Assembly (NCBI GenBank): GCA_903884345.1
Contig: CAISEE010000032.1
Span: forward strand, 1-35,373
DNA length: 35,373 nt
Origin: Candidatus Adlerbacteria bacterium
GTDB taxonomy: Bacteria; Patescibacteriota; Minisyncoccia; Phycocordibacterales; SBAW01
Reading direction: 5' to 3'
Below the pieces are notes generated by a model. The model made no database searches and was not told where the DNA came from. It worked only from the letters and a program-made list of their open reading frames with translations. Below are positions 28,221 through 35,371 of the stretch, one piece after another. Every line of letters begins with the position of its first letter. The stretch's first letter is position 1. The translations under genes and the position numbers were made by a program.

Positions 28221-29051
28221 ATGAGACACCTCTTTCGATCACTGATCCTCTGCGCCACAATCCTCTGTGCGGCAGTCTCGGTTGCGCCGGTTGCCAAGGC
28301 AGCTACTTGTGCCGACAATGTCTATCCGAACATCTACGCGAGTGCGAACGCCGACGGCTCCTGCCCGCAAGGCAGCCACTCGGTCGCCGCAGCCGCCACT
28401 TCGGTAAGCTGTCTCGATAATAGGACAAATGTTACGACCGTTGTGCAAGGGCAGTGCCCAAGTGGCTCGACGCAGTTGCAGGACAACATGATTGGGAAAG
28501 GGGCGACAAACACAAACCTCGGGTATGTACCACTCGAACCGTTGCCGGGAGAACCCGACATGACAGCAAGAAACGTTGATTTCGGTTCGATACTCGCGGC
28601 ACTGTTCAAAATACTCATCGTTGTGGGCGGCCTCGTCGCAGTGGCAGCTCTGGTGGTGGGTGGCATCATCTACATGGTCTCGGATGTCGTCAACAAAAAA
28701 ACCGAGGCGAAGCGCCGCATCAAAGCGGCCGTCTGGGGCTTAGTACTCCTCTTAGCTTCCTATCTCATCCTTAATACGATTAACCCACAGCTGATTAACT
28801 CTCACGCAGTGCTCACACCAGCCCCATCAATTGCACTACCGAGTAGACAACAAAACACAAACCCTTTAGCTACCCCTATGGACTGTGTTAATGAAGGCGG
28901 AGATCCATATTATGGACCAAACATGAACTGCAATGCGGCTATCAGCAACACATCAGTTATGGAACAAAGTGGATGGAAGTGGTGCAGGGCTGTGACAGGC
29001 ACACTCACAGGTAATAACAATCAACCGTACGTTTGTATGTTCAAACAATGA
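28221..29051 (+). CDS. T4SS pilin (VirB2/TrbC-like) with Cys-bearing C-terminal extension
   Basis: 276-aa precursor. The signal peptide (about 1-27, ending PVAKA) is followed by a Cys-containing segment. The pilin core has two helices, about 124-153 (ILAALFKILIVVGGLVAVAA onward) and 167-187 (VWGLVLLLASYLILNTI), joined by the basic loop VNKKTEAKRRIK, as in VirB2/TrbC and the T4SS_pilin domain. Unlike ordinary VirB2 pilins (about 100 aa), it has an 85-residue N-terminal segment before the helices. It also has a 75-residue C-terminal extension with four cysteines (C222, C237, C255, C272). The DNA for the extension (about 28,850-29,050) is visibly richer in A/T than its neighbours, hinting at a separate origin. 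The stop overlaps the next ATG (ATGA). Confidence 0.85.
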   Translation: MRHLFRSLILCATILCAAVSVAPVAKAATCADNVYPNIYASANADGSCPQGSHSVAAAATSVSCLDNRTNVTTVVQGQCPSGSTQLQDNMIGKGATNTNLGYVPLEPLPGEPDMTARNVDFGSILAALFKILIVVGGLVAVAALVVGGIIYMVSDVVNKKTEAKRRIKAAVWGLVLLLASYLILNTINPQLINSHAVLTPAPSIALPSRQQNTNPLATPMDCVNEGGDPYYGPNMNCNAAISNTSVMEQSGWKWCRAVTGTLTGNNNQPYVCMFKQ

Positions 29052-30292
29052 ACTCGAAAACGTTTAACATCGTCATTGGCGCGCTGGTACTGCTCGCGAT
29101 TCTCGCGGCACTGTTCTTCGTGTGGATACTGTTCTTCACTGGTTCTCCCGCGCAAACAGGCGCACAAGGTGGGTCGTTTCTTAGTTTGCTGCAGGGGACG
29201 AAAAACACCTCGCCTACAAATGCCACCGACACGAATGTGCCGTTAAACGGTGTGCAGCAACCGGCGATGGGCGGCGTGGTGCAGAAAATCTTCAAAATCG
29301 CGGATGGGCCCATCGTGAGCGCCACGTTCATCCAAACACAAAACCCGACCACCACCATCGCGCGCTACATCACCGCCGACACGGGACACATCCTCGACCT
29401 TGTCATCGACTCGCCGGGCAACATCGCCAAGGTCGTCTCCAACACCACCATCCCGGGGCTCATTTCGGCTAAGTGGGCCGAGCGGGGGAACGCGGTCGTC
29501 GTGCAGTACTTCGAGGGGCGCACGGTCAAGACGCTCTACGAGCAGTTCGCGAGCTCGACCACCGCCATCCCGCCGCGCATCCACTTCTTCCCTGATGATA
29601 TTCAAAGCTACGACGTCTCACCTGATGGCATGAGTCTCACATACCTCCTCAAGACGGCCGGCGGCACGAATGGGTACATCGCCAGCACCACCGGCACCAA
29701 CACAAAGCGTCTGTTCTCGCTGCCACTGACCCAAACCCTCGTGTCCTGGCCTGCCAAAAGTGCGCTCTTGGTGACCTCCAAAGAGGCGGCGGGCGTCCCC
29801 GGTATCGCGTTTTCGATAAAGACAAAGGACGGTTCGGCAACACCGCTGGTCTACGCCAACGGGCTGACCGCGATGGCAAATGTTGATTTCTCGCGTGTCA
29901 TCTACCAAACCATCGCCGACCCAGCGACCCAAGGGCTCACATACTCGCACGACACGCTCAACGGCTTCGATCTGCCGGTGCCCGCAAGCCCTGCACCCGA
30001 AAAATGCCGCTGGAGTAGCGTCGCAACCACAACACTCTACTGCGCAGTGCCAGTCGATTCACGCACCGCAAACTACGTTGACCTTCTCCACGTTGGGGTC
30101 GCGGTCGATGCCGACGATATCGGCGTCTTCAACACCCTCGGCGGGATGACCGAGATCGCCACGGTGCCGGGCAGCAAACAGGGCGGCACTGCGACGCCGA
30201 TTGAAAACATCGCACTGTCGCCCCAAGATACGTATCTGTCCTATGTGACCTACGGCGACCGCAGCCTCTGGGGTGTGCGCCTTACGCAGTAG
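29048..30292 (+). CDS. Membrane-anchored beta-propeller-like protein
   Basis: 414-aa protein. An N-terminal transmembrane helix (about 8-30, NIVIGALVLLAILAALFFVW) anchors it. A linker (about 35-75) precedes an extended beta-rich domain. Repeats such as IQSYDVSPDGMSLTYLL and ENIALSPQDTYLSYVTYGD have the 'sPdg..l.y' pattern of PD40/TolB-like blades, so a beta-propeller is likely; I count too few clear blades to be certain. Start ATG 29048 overlaps the pilin stop. It closes the cluster. Its 3' end overlaps jag by 11 nt, in convergent orientation and without a terminator. Confidence 0.75.
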   Translation: MNSKTFNIVIGALVLLAILAALFFVWILFFTGSPAQTGAQGGSFLSLLQGTKNTSPTNATDTNVPLNGVQQPAMGGVVQKIFKIADGPIVSATFIQTQNPTTTIARYITADTGHILDLVIDSPGNIAKVVSNTTIPGLISAKWAERGNAVVVQYFEGRTVKTLYEQFASSTTAIPPRIHFFPDDIQSYDVSPDGMSLTYLLKTAGGTNGYIASTTGTNTKRLFSLPLTQTLVSWPAKSALLVTSKEAAGVPGIAFSIKTKDGSATPLVYANGLTAMANVDFSRVIYQTIADPATQGLTYSHDTLNGFDLPVPASPAPEKCRWSSVATTTLYCAVPVDSRTANYVDLLHVGVAVDADDIGVFNTLGGMTEIATVPGSKQGGTATPIENIALSPQDTYLSYVTYGDRSLWGVRLTQ

Positions 30293-30752
30293 CAGGGGAG
30301 CCTGCGCCGCGGGACTTCAGCACGATATGGCGAAACTTCCCCTCGCCAGCCGAGGCGGTCTCGATTTCGGGATCATCGGCAAAGAGTTCGTGCACGACCA
30401 AGCGCTCGTAGGAGCTCATGGGCTCCATCTCGACGTCGTGTTTAAACAAACGCGTGCGCTGTGCCAGGAGTCGCGCATTGGTGCGCACTTTTTCCATTTG
30501 AGCCTCGTGGTGGCCGTTGATGTCGATCAAAAAGTCGGTCGATTGGTCTTTGTACTGATGCTCGGCCATGCGGCGGGCAATCGTATTGAGTGCGCGCAAA
30601 TGGTCGCCGTTTGGCCCAATCAGTGCGTCCGCATCACTCGTCGTCACCATGACCACCGTCCGGTGGCCGGTTGAGACCTCGATTGCGGTCGGTGTGTACC
30701 CTAACTTCTCCAATAACGCGCCTACGAACTCTTTGAGAAAGTCAGCTTGCAT
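30282..30752 (-). CDS. jag: Jag/KhpB RNA-binding protein (KH-R3H)
   Basis: 156-aa RNA-binding protein, usually encoded after yidC. It begins MQADFLKEFVGALLEKLGY. A KH-II domain follows (about 10-85, with the GxxG loop in DADALIGPNGDHLRALNTIA). The R3H domain spans about 90-145 (NARLLAQRTRLFKHDVEMEP, then SSYERLVVHELFADDPEIET with R..vH). The N-terminal Jag_N domain found in longer homologues is absent. Jag/KhpB binds RNA with KhpA in other bacteria. Upstream in-frame ATGs exist (30788, 30770), but 30752 fits the family. A TATTGT box ends 6 nt before it. Confidence 0.9.
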   Translation of the reverse strand: MQADFLKEFVGALLEKLGYTPTAIEVSTGHRTVVMVTTSDADALIGPNGDHLRALNTIARRMAEHQYKDQSTDFLIDINGHHEAQMEKVRTNARLLAQRTRLFKHDVEMEPMSSYERLVVHELFADDPEIETASAGEGKFRHIVLKSRGAGSPATA

Positions 30753-30758
30753 AGAGCC

Positions 30759-30788
30759 ACAATACTCCATTGGGGCCCTGGCGCGCAA
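30759..30788 (-). promoter_or_regulatory. Possible promoter of jag, leaderless
   Basis: On the minus strand TTGCGC (30788-30783), 18 nt, TATTGT (30764-30759), then 6 nt to ATG 30752. It lies just after the yidC stop. Confidence 0.35.
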
Positions 30789-30800
30789 CTCTAGACCCTG

Positions 30801-31526
30801 TTAGCGGGCCGCTTTCTGCTGCATCTGGCGCTTGATGAGGAGTTCTTGCCCGATCGAGTAGATATTGCCGACGATGAAGTAGAGGCCCACGGCGGCAGGG
30901 AAGGAGTAGGTCACAAAACCCATAAGCGAGGGGAGGAAGTAGAGAAGCATCTGCTGCTGCATGCGTTGTGCCGCCTCTTTGGCCGGGTCGGCCTTGGCGG
31001 TGCCGTTTTTCATGCGCGAGACTGAGAGTTTTGCCACCACGTACTGGAGCCCCGCGACTAGGAGCGCAAAGAGAAGGTTATGGGGTTTGAGCAGATTGAC
31101 CATCCCTAAAAACTCGGTATTTACGACCACCGGGGTCGGGACGAAGGTGTAGAGGAGGTGGGTCGCGATCTTCGGCAGCCCTTCGCGAAAGAAGGCCCAG
31201 TAGAGCGCAATAAAGACCGGGATTTGTACCAGGAGCGCCAAAATACTACTAAATGGGCGAATGTTGTTGGCTTTAAACAGCTCCATCGTGAGCCGCGCGC
31301 GCTCGTTGGCGTCGTCTTTGTATTGCTCGTTAATGCGATCAACCTCTCCCTGGACGGTCTGCATCCCGATCTGGGTGCGAATCGAGGCGGCGAAGGCGGG
31401 GTAGAAGATGGTGCGAATGAGGAGGGTAAGGACGATGATGGCGAAGCCGACGTCGCCGCCCGGCATAATCCCGATCAGGTACACGAACCCGTTATAGAAA
31501 GGTTGTGTCAAAAAGGTTTGAAACAT
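30801..31526 (-). CDS. yidC: Membrane protein insertase YidC/Oxa1
   Basis: 241-aa short-form YidC (no large periplasmic domain), inserting proteins into the cytoplasmic membrane with or without SecYEG. It shows an N-terminal segment, then the first core helix IIVLTLLIRTIFYPAFAASI containing the conserved groove arginine. A cytoplasmic helical hairpin follows (about 55-85, VQGEVDRINEQYKDDANERA) and three more core helices, VQIPVFIALYWAFF, LFALLVAGLQYVV and a last segment LPSLMGFVTYSFPAAVGLYF. It ends in a basic tail (KRQMQQKAAR). It starts 3 nt after the rnpA stop without an SD, in the classical rpmH-rnpA-yidC-jag order. No yidD gene is inserted between. Confidence 0.95.
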   Translation of the reverse strand: MFQTFLTQPFYNGFVYLIGIMPGGDVGFAIIVLTLLIRTIFYPAFAASIRTQIGMQTVQGEVDRINEQYKDDANERARLTMELFKANNIRPFSSILALLVQIPVFIALYWAFFREGLPKIATHLLYTFVPTPVVVNTEFLGMVNLLKPHNLLFALLVAGLQYVVAKLSVSRMKNGTAKADPAKEAAQRMQQQMLLYFLPSLMGFVTYSFPAAVGLYFIVGNIYSIGQELLIKRQMQQKAAR

Positions 31527-31529
31527 GTG

Positions 31530-31844
31530 TTATTTGAGTTTAGCGAGCAGTGCCGCAATTTCTCCCGAAAAGACCTCTGGTAGCTGTGTTTTGGGCACTG
31601 CGTGGATAAAGAACACGATAGTCCCCCGGACTGAAAGGGGTGTGAGTACACTATACACCGCCCGGCGCACCCGGTTGCGGTCGACCGCCCGTTTGGCGAC
31701 CGACTTTGGCACCACCACCGCGGCGCGCAGGGGTGTGTCGGTGGCGAGGTGGCGCAACGATAAAGTGGCCCCTCTAAGCGAGCGGCCCTTTTGTATCACG
31801 GTGCGAACCTCATGCGCACTAAGACGCCTCCATTTGGGAAGCAT
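31530..31844 (-). CDS. rnpA: Ribonuclease P protein component
   Basis: 104-aa basic protein subunit of RNase P, which with the catalytic RNA matures tRNA 5' ends. The signature RNR motif is present (SVAKRAVDRNRVRRAVYSVL, about 48-67), along with the beta strand AAVVVPKS before it. Total length is in the normal range. It lies 12 nt after rpmH on the minus strand; no SD. The RNase P RNA gene is not in this window. Confidence 0.93.
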   Translation of the reverse strand: MLPKWRRLSAHEVRTVIQKGRSLRGATLSLRHLATDTPLRAAVVVPKSVAKRAVDRNRVRRAVYSVLTPLSVRGTIVFFIHAVPKTQLPEVFSGEIAALLAKLK

Positions 31845-31856
31845 AGATGGGTGTAA

Positions 31857-31991
31857 TTACGCCGAGAGTTTGGCGCGGCCCTTCTGGCGGCGGCGCGCGA
31901 CGGTCTTACGGCCGCCCGGGGTAGCAATCTTCTTAAGAAAACCGTGGGCACGAGCGCGCTTGCGCTTCTTTGGTTGATACGTTTGCGACAT
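31857..31991 (-). CDS. rpmH: 50S ribosomal protein L34
   Basis: 44-aa basic ribosomal protein of normal length. The core [19 protein letters not shown] and [14 protein letters not shown] is the standard L34 motif. It begins [12 protein letters not shown], with ATG 31991 lying 6 nt after TATAGT and no SD. First gene of the rpmH-rnpA-yidC-jag block, divergent from dnaA. Confidence 0.96.
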   Translation of the reverse strand: MSQTYQPKKRKRARAHGFLKKIATPGGRKTVARRRQKGRAKLSA

Positions 31992-31997
31992 AGGGGC

Positions 31998-32026
31998 ACT
32001 ATACAATATCCCCACGTTCTCCACAA
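31998..32026 (-). promoter_or_regulatory. Promoter of rpmH operon, leaderless
   Basis: On the minus strand TTGTGG (32026-32021), 17 nt, TATAGT (32003-31998), then 6 nt to ATG 31991. The -35 overlaps a DnaA-box-like site (TTCTCCACA at 32017-32025). Confidence 0.6.
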
Positions 32027-32047
32027 CTTGTGCACAAAAGTGGATAT
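32017..32047. promoter_or_regulatory. Cluster of DnaA-box-like sites between rpmH and dnaA
   Basis: TTCTCCACA (32017-32025, 8 of 9 to TTATCCACA), TTGTGCACAA palindrome (32028-32037, 7 of 9 in either direction) and, on the minus strand, ATATCCACT (32047-32039, 7 of 9). They sit across both divergent promoters and suggest DnaA autoregulation of dnaA and rpmH. Confidence 0.5.
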
Positions 32048-32048
32048 T

Positions 32049-32077
32049 TTGACGCTGACCCCACACTCGCGTATCCT
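32049..32077 (+). promoter_or_regulatory. dnaA promoter
   Basis: TTGACG (32049-32054), 17 nt, TATCCT (32072-32077), 15 nt to ATG 32093. The leader would be only about 9 nt and has no SD. Confidence 0.65.
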
Positions 32078-32092
32078 AGAGACACTTCCGCT

Positions 32093-33433
32093 ATGACCAC
32101 CATCAAAGAACTTTGGGAAAACGCATTAGTAGAACTCGAGCTCACGATTTCGAAGCCCAATTTTAATACGTGGTTTAAGGACACACACATCGTCCGGGTC
32201 GAAGATGGGGTCGTCTTCCTCGGCGTCCCCAGTCAGTTCGCCCGCGACTGGCTCTCGACGAAGTTTCACAAGGACATCCTGCGCTCTTTGCGCGGCCTCT
32301 CGGAGAACGTGCGCAACGTTGAGTACGTCATTTCGCGCAACGCCAAAAAGGTCAACGAAGAGGTCCGGGTCGTTCCCGCAACCGTCTCGGAGCTCCCTTT
32401 GGAGAGTATCCACTCCAAAACCAACCTCAACCCGCGCTTTACGTTCAACACCCTTATCGTGGGTGCGTTTAACGAATTAGCGCACGCGGCAGCGCAGGCG
32501 GTGGTGCGCAAACCCGGCATCGCCTACAACCCGCTCCTCATTTACGGCCCCACCGGCCTTGGCAAAACCCATCTCATTCAATCAATCGGCAACCACTTCC
32601 GTATCAACGCGCCCGATCGCAAAGTCCAGTACTGCACCAGCGAGAAGTTCTCGATGGACTACGTCTCGTCGCTCCAGTCGGGGAAGGTGCAGAGCTTCAA
32701 AGAGAAGTACCGCCAGTACGACCTCCTCATCATGGACGACGTGCAATTTTTGGCGAAGATGGAGAAGACCAAAGAGGAATTCTTTCACCTCTTTAACTAT
32801 CTCCACGACGGCAACAAACAGTTGGTCTTCACCTCAGACCAGCACCCCAACATCATCCAAAACCTCGAAGACCGCCTGAAGTCGCGCTTTAACGCCGGGA
32901 TGATTATTTCGGTGACCCCACCCGATCGTGAGTCACGCTTCGCCATCGTGCGCTCCAAAGCCGCGCTCCACAACGTCATCATCCCTGACGAAGTTTTGGA
33001 GTACCTCGCCGACACCATCGAAGGGAACGTGCGGGAACTCGAAGGTGCACTCAACCTCCTCCTCATTCAGCTTGAGATGCGTCAGGAGCCTATTACTGTG
33101 AGCGACGCGAAGGTACTTTTGCGTGGCACCGGTAACGCGACGAAGAAGAGCGTCTCGATCCAAGAGGTGGTCAAAACCATCGCCAACTTCTACGGCATCG
33201 AAGAGGGGAGTATCTACGAGAAGACCCGTCGCAAGGAAATCGTGCGCCCGCGCCAGGTCATCATGTTTCTCCTGCGCGAGGATTTTAAAATCTCGTTCCC
33301 GACAATCGGCGAAAAACTGGGCGGCCGCGACCACACCACCGTCATTCACTCGTGCGAGAAAATCAAGAACGACATCACGAGCGATAGCATTCTCAATCAG
33401 GAGTTAAACCAGATTCGGCTCATGTTGAAATAG
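32093..33433 (+). CDS. dnaA: Chromosomal replication initiator DnaA
   Basis: 446-aa AAA+ initiator that binds DnaA boxes, unwinds the origin and loads the helicase. Domain I (about 1-85, IKELWENALVELELTISKPN, FNTWFKD) is followed by a short linker. Domain III has Walker A GPTGLGKTHL (about 152-161), Walker B LLIMDDVQFL (about 211-220) and the initiator-specific region with TSDQHPNIIQNLEDRLKSRF. Domain IV (about 345-446) binds DNA through the signature GGRDHTTVIHSCEKI. Complete length. ATG 32093 is chosen because family members start near MTTIKELWENA and an upstream in-frame ATG would lie before the promoter. Confidence 0.97.
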   Translation: MTTIKELWENALVELELTISKPNFNTWFKDTHIVRVEDGVVFLGVPSQFARDWLSTKFHKDILRSLRGLSENVRNVEYVISRNAKKVNEEVRVVPATVSELPLESIHSKTNLNPRFTFNTLIVGAFNELAHAAAQAVVRKPGIAYNPLLIYGPTGLGKTHLIQSIGNHFRINAPDRKVQYCTSEKFSMDYVSSLQSGKVQSFKEKYRQYDLLIMDDVQFLAKMEKTKEEFFHLFNYLHDGNKQLVFTSDQHPNIIQNLEDRLKSRFNAGMIISVTPPDRESRFAIVRSKAALHNVIIPDEVLEYLADTIEGNVRELEGALNLLLIQLEMRQEPITVSDAKVLLRGTGNATKKSVSIQEVVKTIANFYGIEEGSIYEKTRRKEIVRPRQVIMFLLREDFKISFPTIGEKLGGRDHTTVIHSCEKIKNDITSDSILNQELNQIRLMLK

Positions 33434-33633
33434 TGTTGATAACCCCACGAATAGCATGTGAAAAACGAATGAAAGAAAGTGGACGAAACCGTTATCCCCA
33501 GAAGTAGTGCGTCGATATCCCCAGGAAGTGCTTCATAAAAATCTCATTTACATGGCGTTAGATAAAGACATTCTCGACTTATCCTGTAATCAACAGCCCT
33601 AGTAGTAATAATAGTCTTTTAATAAGAAGAGAT
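33434..33633. other. Probable replication origin (oriC) with DnaA boxes and DnaA-trio-like run
   Basis: The 200-bp dnaA-dnaN gap has several DnaA-box-like sites. These are TTATCAACA on the minus strand (33442-33434, 8 of 9), TTATCCCCA (33492-33500, 8 of 9), ATATCCCCA (33515-33523, 7 of 9), TTTTTCACA on the minus strand (33465-33457, 7 of 9) and TAATCAACA (33587-33595, 7 of 9). The last is followed by GCCC and then five triplets TAG-TAG-TAA-TAA-TAG (33600-33614) in an AT-rich stretch up to dnaN. This box, GC cluster, triplet order is that of the bacterial basal unwinding element. No protein gene is present. Confidence 0.7.
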
Positions 33634-34731
33634 ATGAAATTCGAGACCAACACCGAACACCTGTTCACAGCCGTATCGACCGCAGCACGATTCGCCGAGA
33701 AGCGCGCCAACCTCCCGGTGCTCGCGAGCATCCTCATCGTCGCCGAAGGTGGTCGTTTGGTGCTGCGATCGACCAACCTCGAGTGTGGGGTCGAGATTCA
33801 GGTCGCGGCGAAGATCAGTGAAGACGGCATTGTCGCCATCCCTGCCAGCGTCCTGTTGGGATTTTTAAGCAACGCCCGCGGCAAGACCCTCACCTGTTCG
33901 CTCGAGGGGGAGGTATGCCGATTTGAGACCGAGCGCGCACAAGCCTCGATCAAGACCATCCCCAACGACGACTTCCCGGTTTTACCCCGCGTCTCGGCCG
34001 AGCGTTCGTTTACCTGTAAAGGTGCCGACCTCGCGAAAGCAATCCACAACGTCGCGTACTGTGCGTCACTCTCGGCTATCAAACCCGAGCTTCAGAGTGT
34101 ATTGCTGTATGGTGAGAGTGGAAAAATTATTGCGGTCGCGACTGACTCCTTCCGTCTGGCCGAGAAGGCGATCCCGCTGCGCTCGGGTGGAGATATCCAA
34201 CAACTCCTCATCCCTGCACGCAATGCGGCAGAACTGATGCGCATCCTCGATGCCGCCTCAGGCGAGGTTGAGCTCTACTACAACGACAACCAGCTCTCGA
34301 CGCACATCGATTCGATCTACTACACCAGCCGCCTCATCGACGGCGCCTTCCCGAACTATCGCCAGATTTTACCGAAGAGTTTCTCGACCGAGGTGGTCGT
34401 CCTGCGCGAGGATTTCGCCGCGGCACTGAAGTCGCTCCAGATATTTGCCGATAAGTTCTCGCACATCTCACTCTCAATTAAACCCGCGGAGAAGGCGCTG
34501 CTCTTAACATCGCGCAACCCCGAGGTGGGGGAGCAGGTTTCGACCATCCGCGCCACTATCGCGGGCGAGGAGCTCACGATGTCGTTTAACGGCCGCTACT
34601 TGGCCGACAGTCTCCAGGCGATTACTGGTGAGTCCATTCGCATCTGCATCAATGGTGCCGGTAAGCCGATTATCATCAAGAACACTGCCGACGAATCCTT
34701 CCTCTATTTGGTGATGCCAATGAACCGCTAG
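33634..34731 (+). CDS. dnaN: DNA polymerase III beta sliding clamp
   Basis: 365-aa ring-forming processivity clamp. It starts MKFETNTEHLFTAVSTAARF and shows the three-domain clamp pattern, with ANLPVLASILIVAEGGRLVL (domain 1), the IPNDDFPVLP segment that precedes domain 2, and the C-terminal FNGRYLADSLQAITG and ending YLVMPMNR. The family ends in 'pm r'. The ATG is preceded by the weak purine run GAAGAG and the AT-rich origin DNA. dnaA-dnaN synteny confirms the assignment. The next gene begins 2 nt after the stop. Confidence 0.96.
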   Translation: MKFETNTEHLFTAVSTAARFAEKRANLPVLASILIVAEGGRLVLRSTNLECGVEIQVAAKISEDGIVAIPASVLLGFLSNARGKTLTCSLEGEVCRFETERAQASIKTIPNDDFPVLPRVSAERSFTCKGADLAKAIHNVAYCASLSAIKPELQSVLLYGESGKIIAVATDSFRLAEKAIPLRSGGDIQQLLIPARNAAELMRILDAASGEVELYYNDNQLSTHIDSIYYTSRLIDGAFPNYRQILPKSFSTEVVVLREDFAAALKSLQIFADKFSHISLSIKPAEKALLLTSRNPEVGEQVSTIRATIAGEELTMSFNGRYLADSLQAITGESIRICINGAGKPIIIKNTADESFLYLVMPMNR

Positions 34732-34733
34732 GT

Positions 34734-35255
34734 ATGCCTCTCAGACGCGCTATATTCGTGCTAGCAGCGTGTATTGGTGCAATGTTGCTCGTGGTACAGA
34801 TTAACGGAACGTATTCGATTCTAGCGGCAATTGGGGAGGTGCCGTTTTCCATTCTCAAACAATGGGAAGAGCAGGGTGCCACCACGCAAGTTATTCGATC
34901 GTTTCAATCAACGCACGAGCTGCTGGTGACAGGGATGATGGACACGAAGACGCGCACCAGTATGAATGGCGCACTGTTTGCACAACTGTGTCCTTTGGCA
35001 ACCACCACAGAACCTAATCTTTCCGATTTCGTCGTCACAAAAACCGTTGGGCTTCCTATTGACTATATTCCCGCTGACTTAGTATCGCTTCAAGGAGTGG
35101 TGCCGGTTGAGCAGGTGTCCTGTGTGACTAAACAAACAAGTGGCGCACTTTCCTTATTGTTTGCAGCGGCGCGTGCTGATGGGGTGATGCTCGCGGTGAC
35201 GTCCGGATTTCGACGTCCCGAGATACAGAGTATTGGGCTTAATGGGAAAATGTGA
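34734..35255 (+). pseudogene. Truncated VanY-like D-Ala-D-Ala carboxypeptidase
   Basis: 173-aa reading frame. A signal anchor (about 5-27, AIFVLAACIGAMLLVVQING) precedes a soluble region. LPIDYIPADLVSL (about 105) and LLFAAARADGVMLAVTSGFR (about 143-162) match the N-terminal half of the VanY/DacB-type peptidase domain (zinc enzymes that trim peptidoglycan stems). The catalytic 'S.HQ.G.a.D' half is missing. The frame ends with a stop shortly after SGFRRPEIQ. In the +2 frame the sequence continues GLMGKCEAMQAAKAVS, as homologues do, before a stop at 35280-35282, so a one-base frameshift plus loss of the 3' half is likely. A minus-strand reading frame begins at the break. Confidence 0.55.
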
Positions 35256-35257
35256 GG

Positions 35258-35371
35258 CTATGCAGGCGGCGAAAGCAGTGTCGTGATAAGTTTCATCCGC
35301 CGCGCATGCGTGAGCCCCGAATGCACGGCAACCGCAAGCTTCACCTTCTTGAACGAACCATCGAGTGAGTT
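35258..35371 (-). CDS. C-terminal part of an unidentified minus-strand gene (partial)
   Basis: An open frame running from the right edge to a TAG at 35258-35260 reads NSLDGSFKKVKLAVAVHSGL then THARRMKLITTLLSPPA. The codon usage looks coding, but only 37 residues lie in the window and no family is recognised. It is convergent with, and directly abuts, the broken VanY-like gene, so it may belong to whatever replaced that gene's 3' half. Weak evidence. Confidence 0.3.
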   Translation of the reverse strand, partial: NSLDGSFKKVKLAVAVHSGLTHARRMKLITTLLSPPA

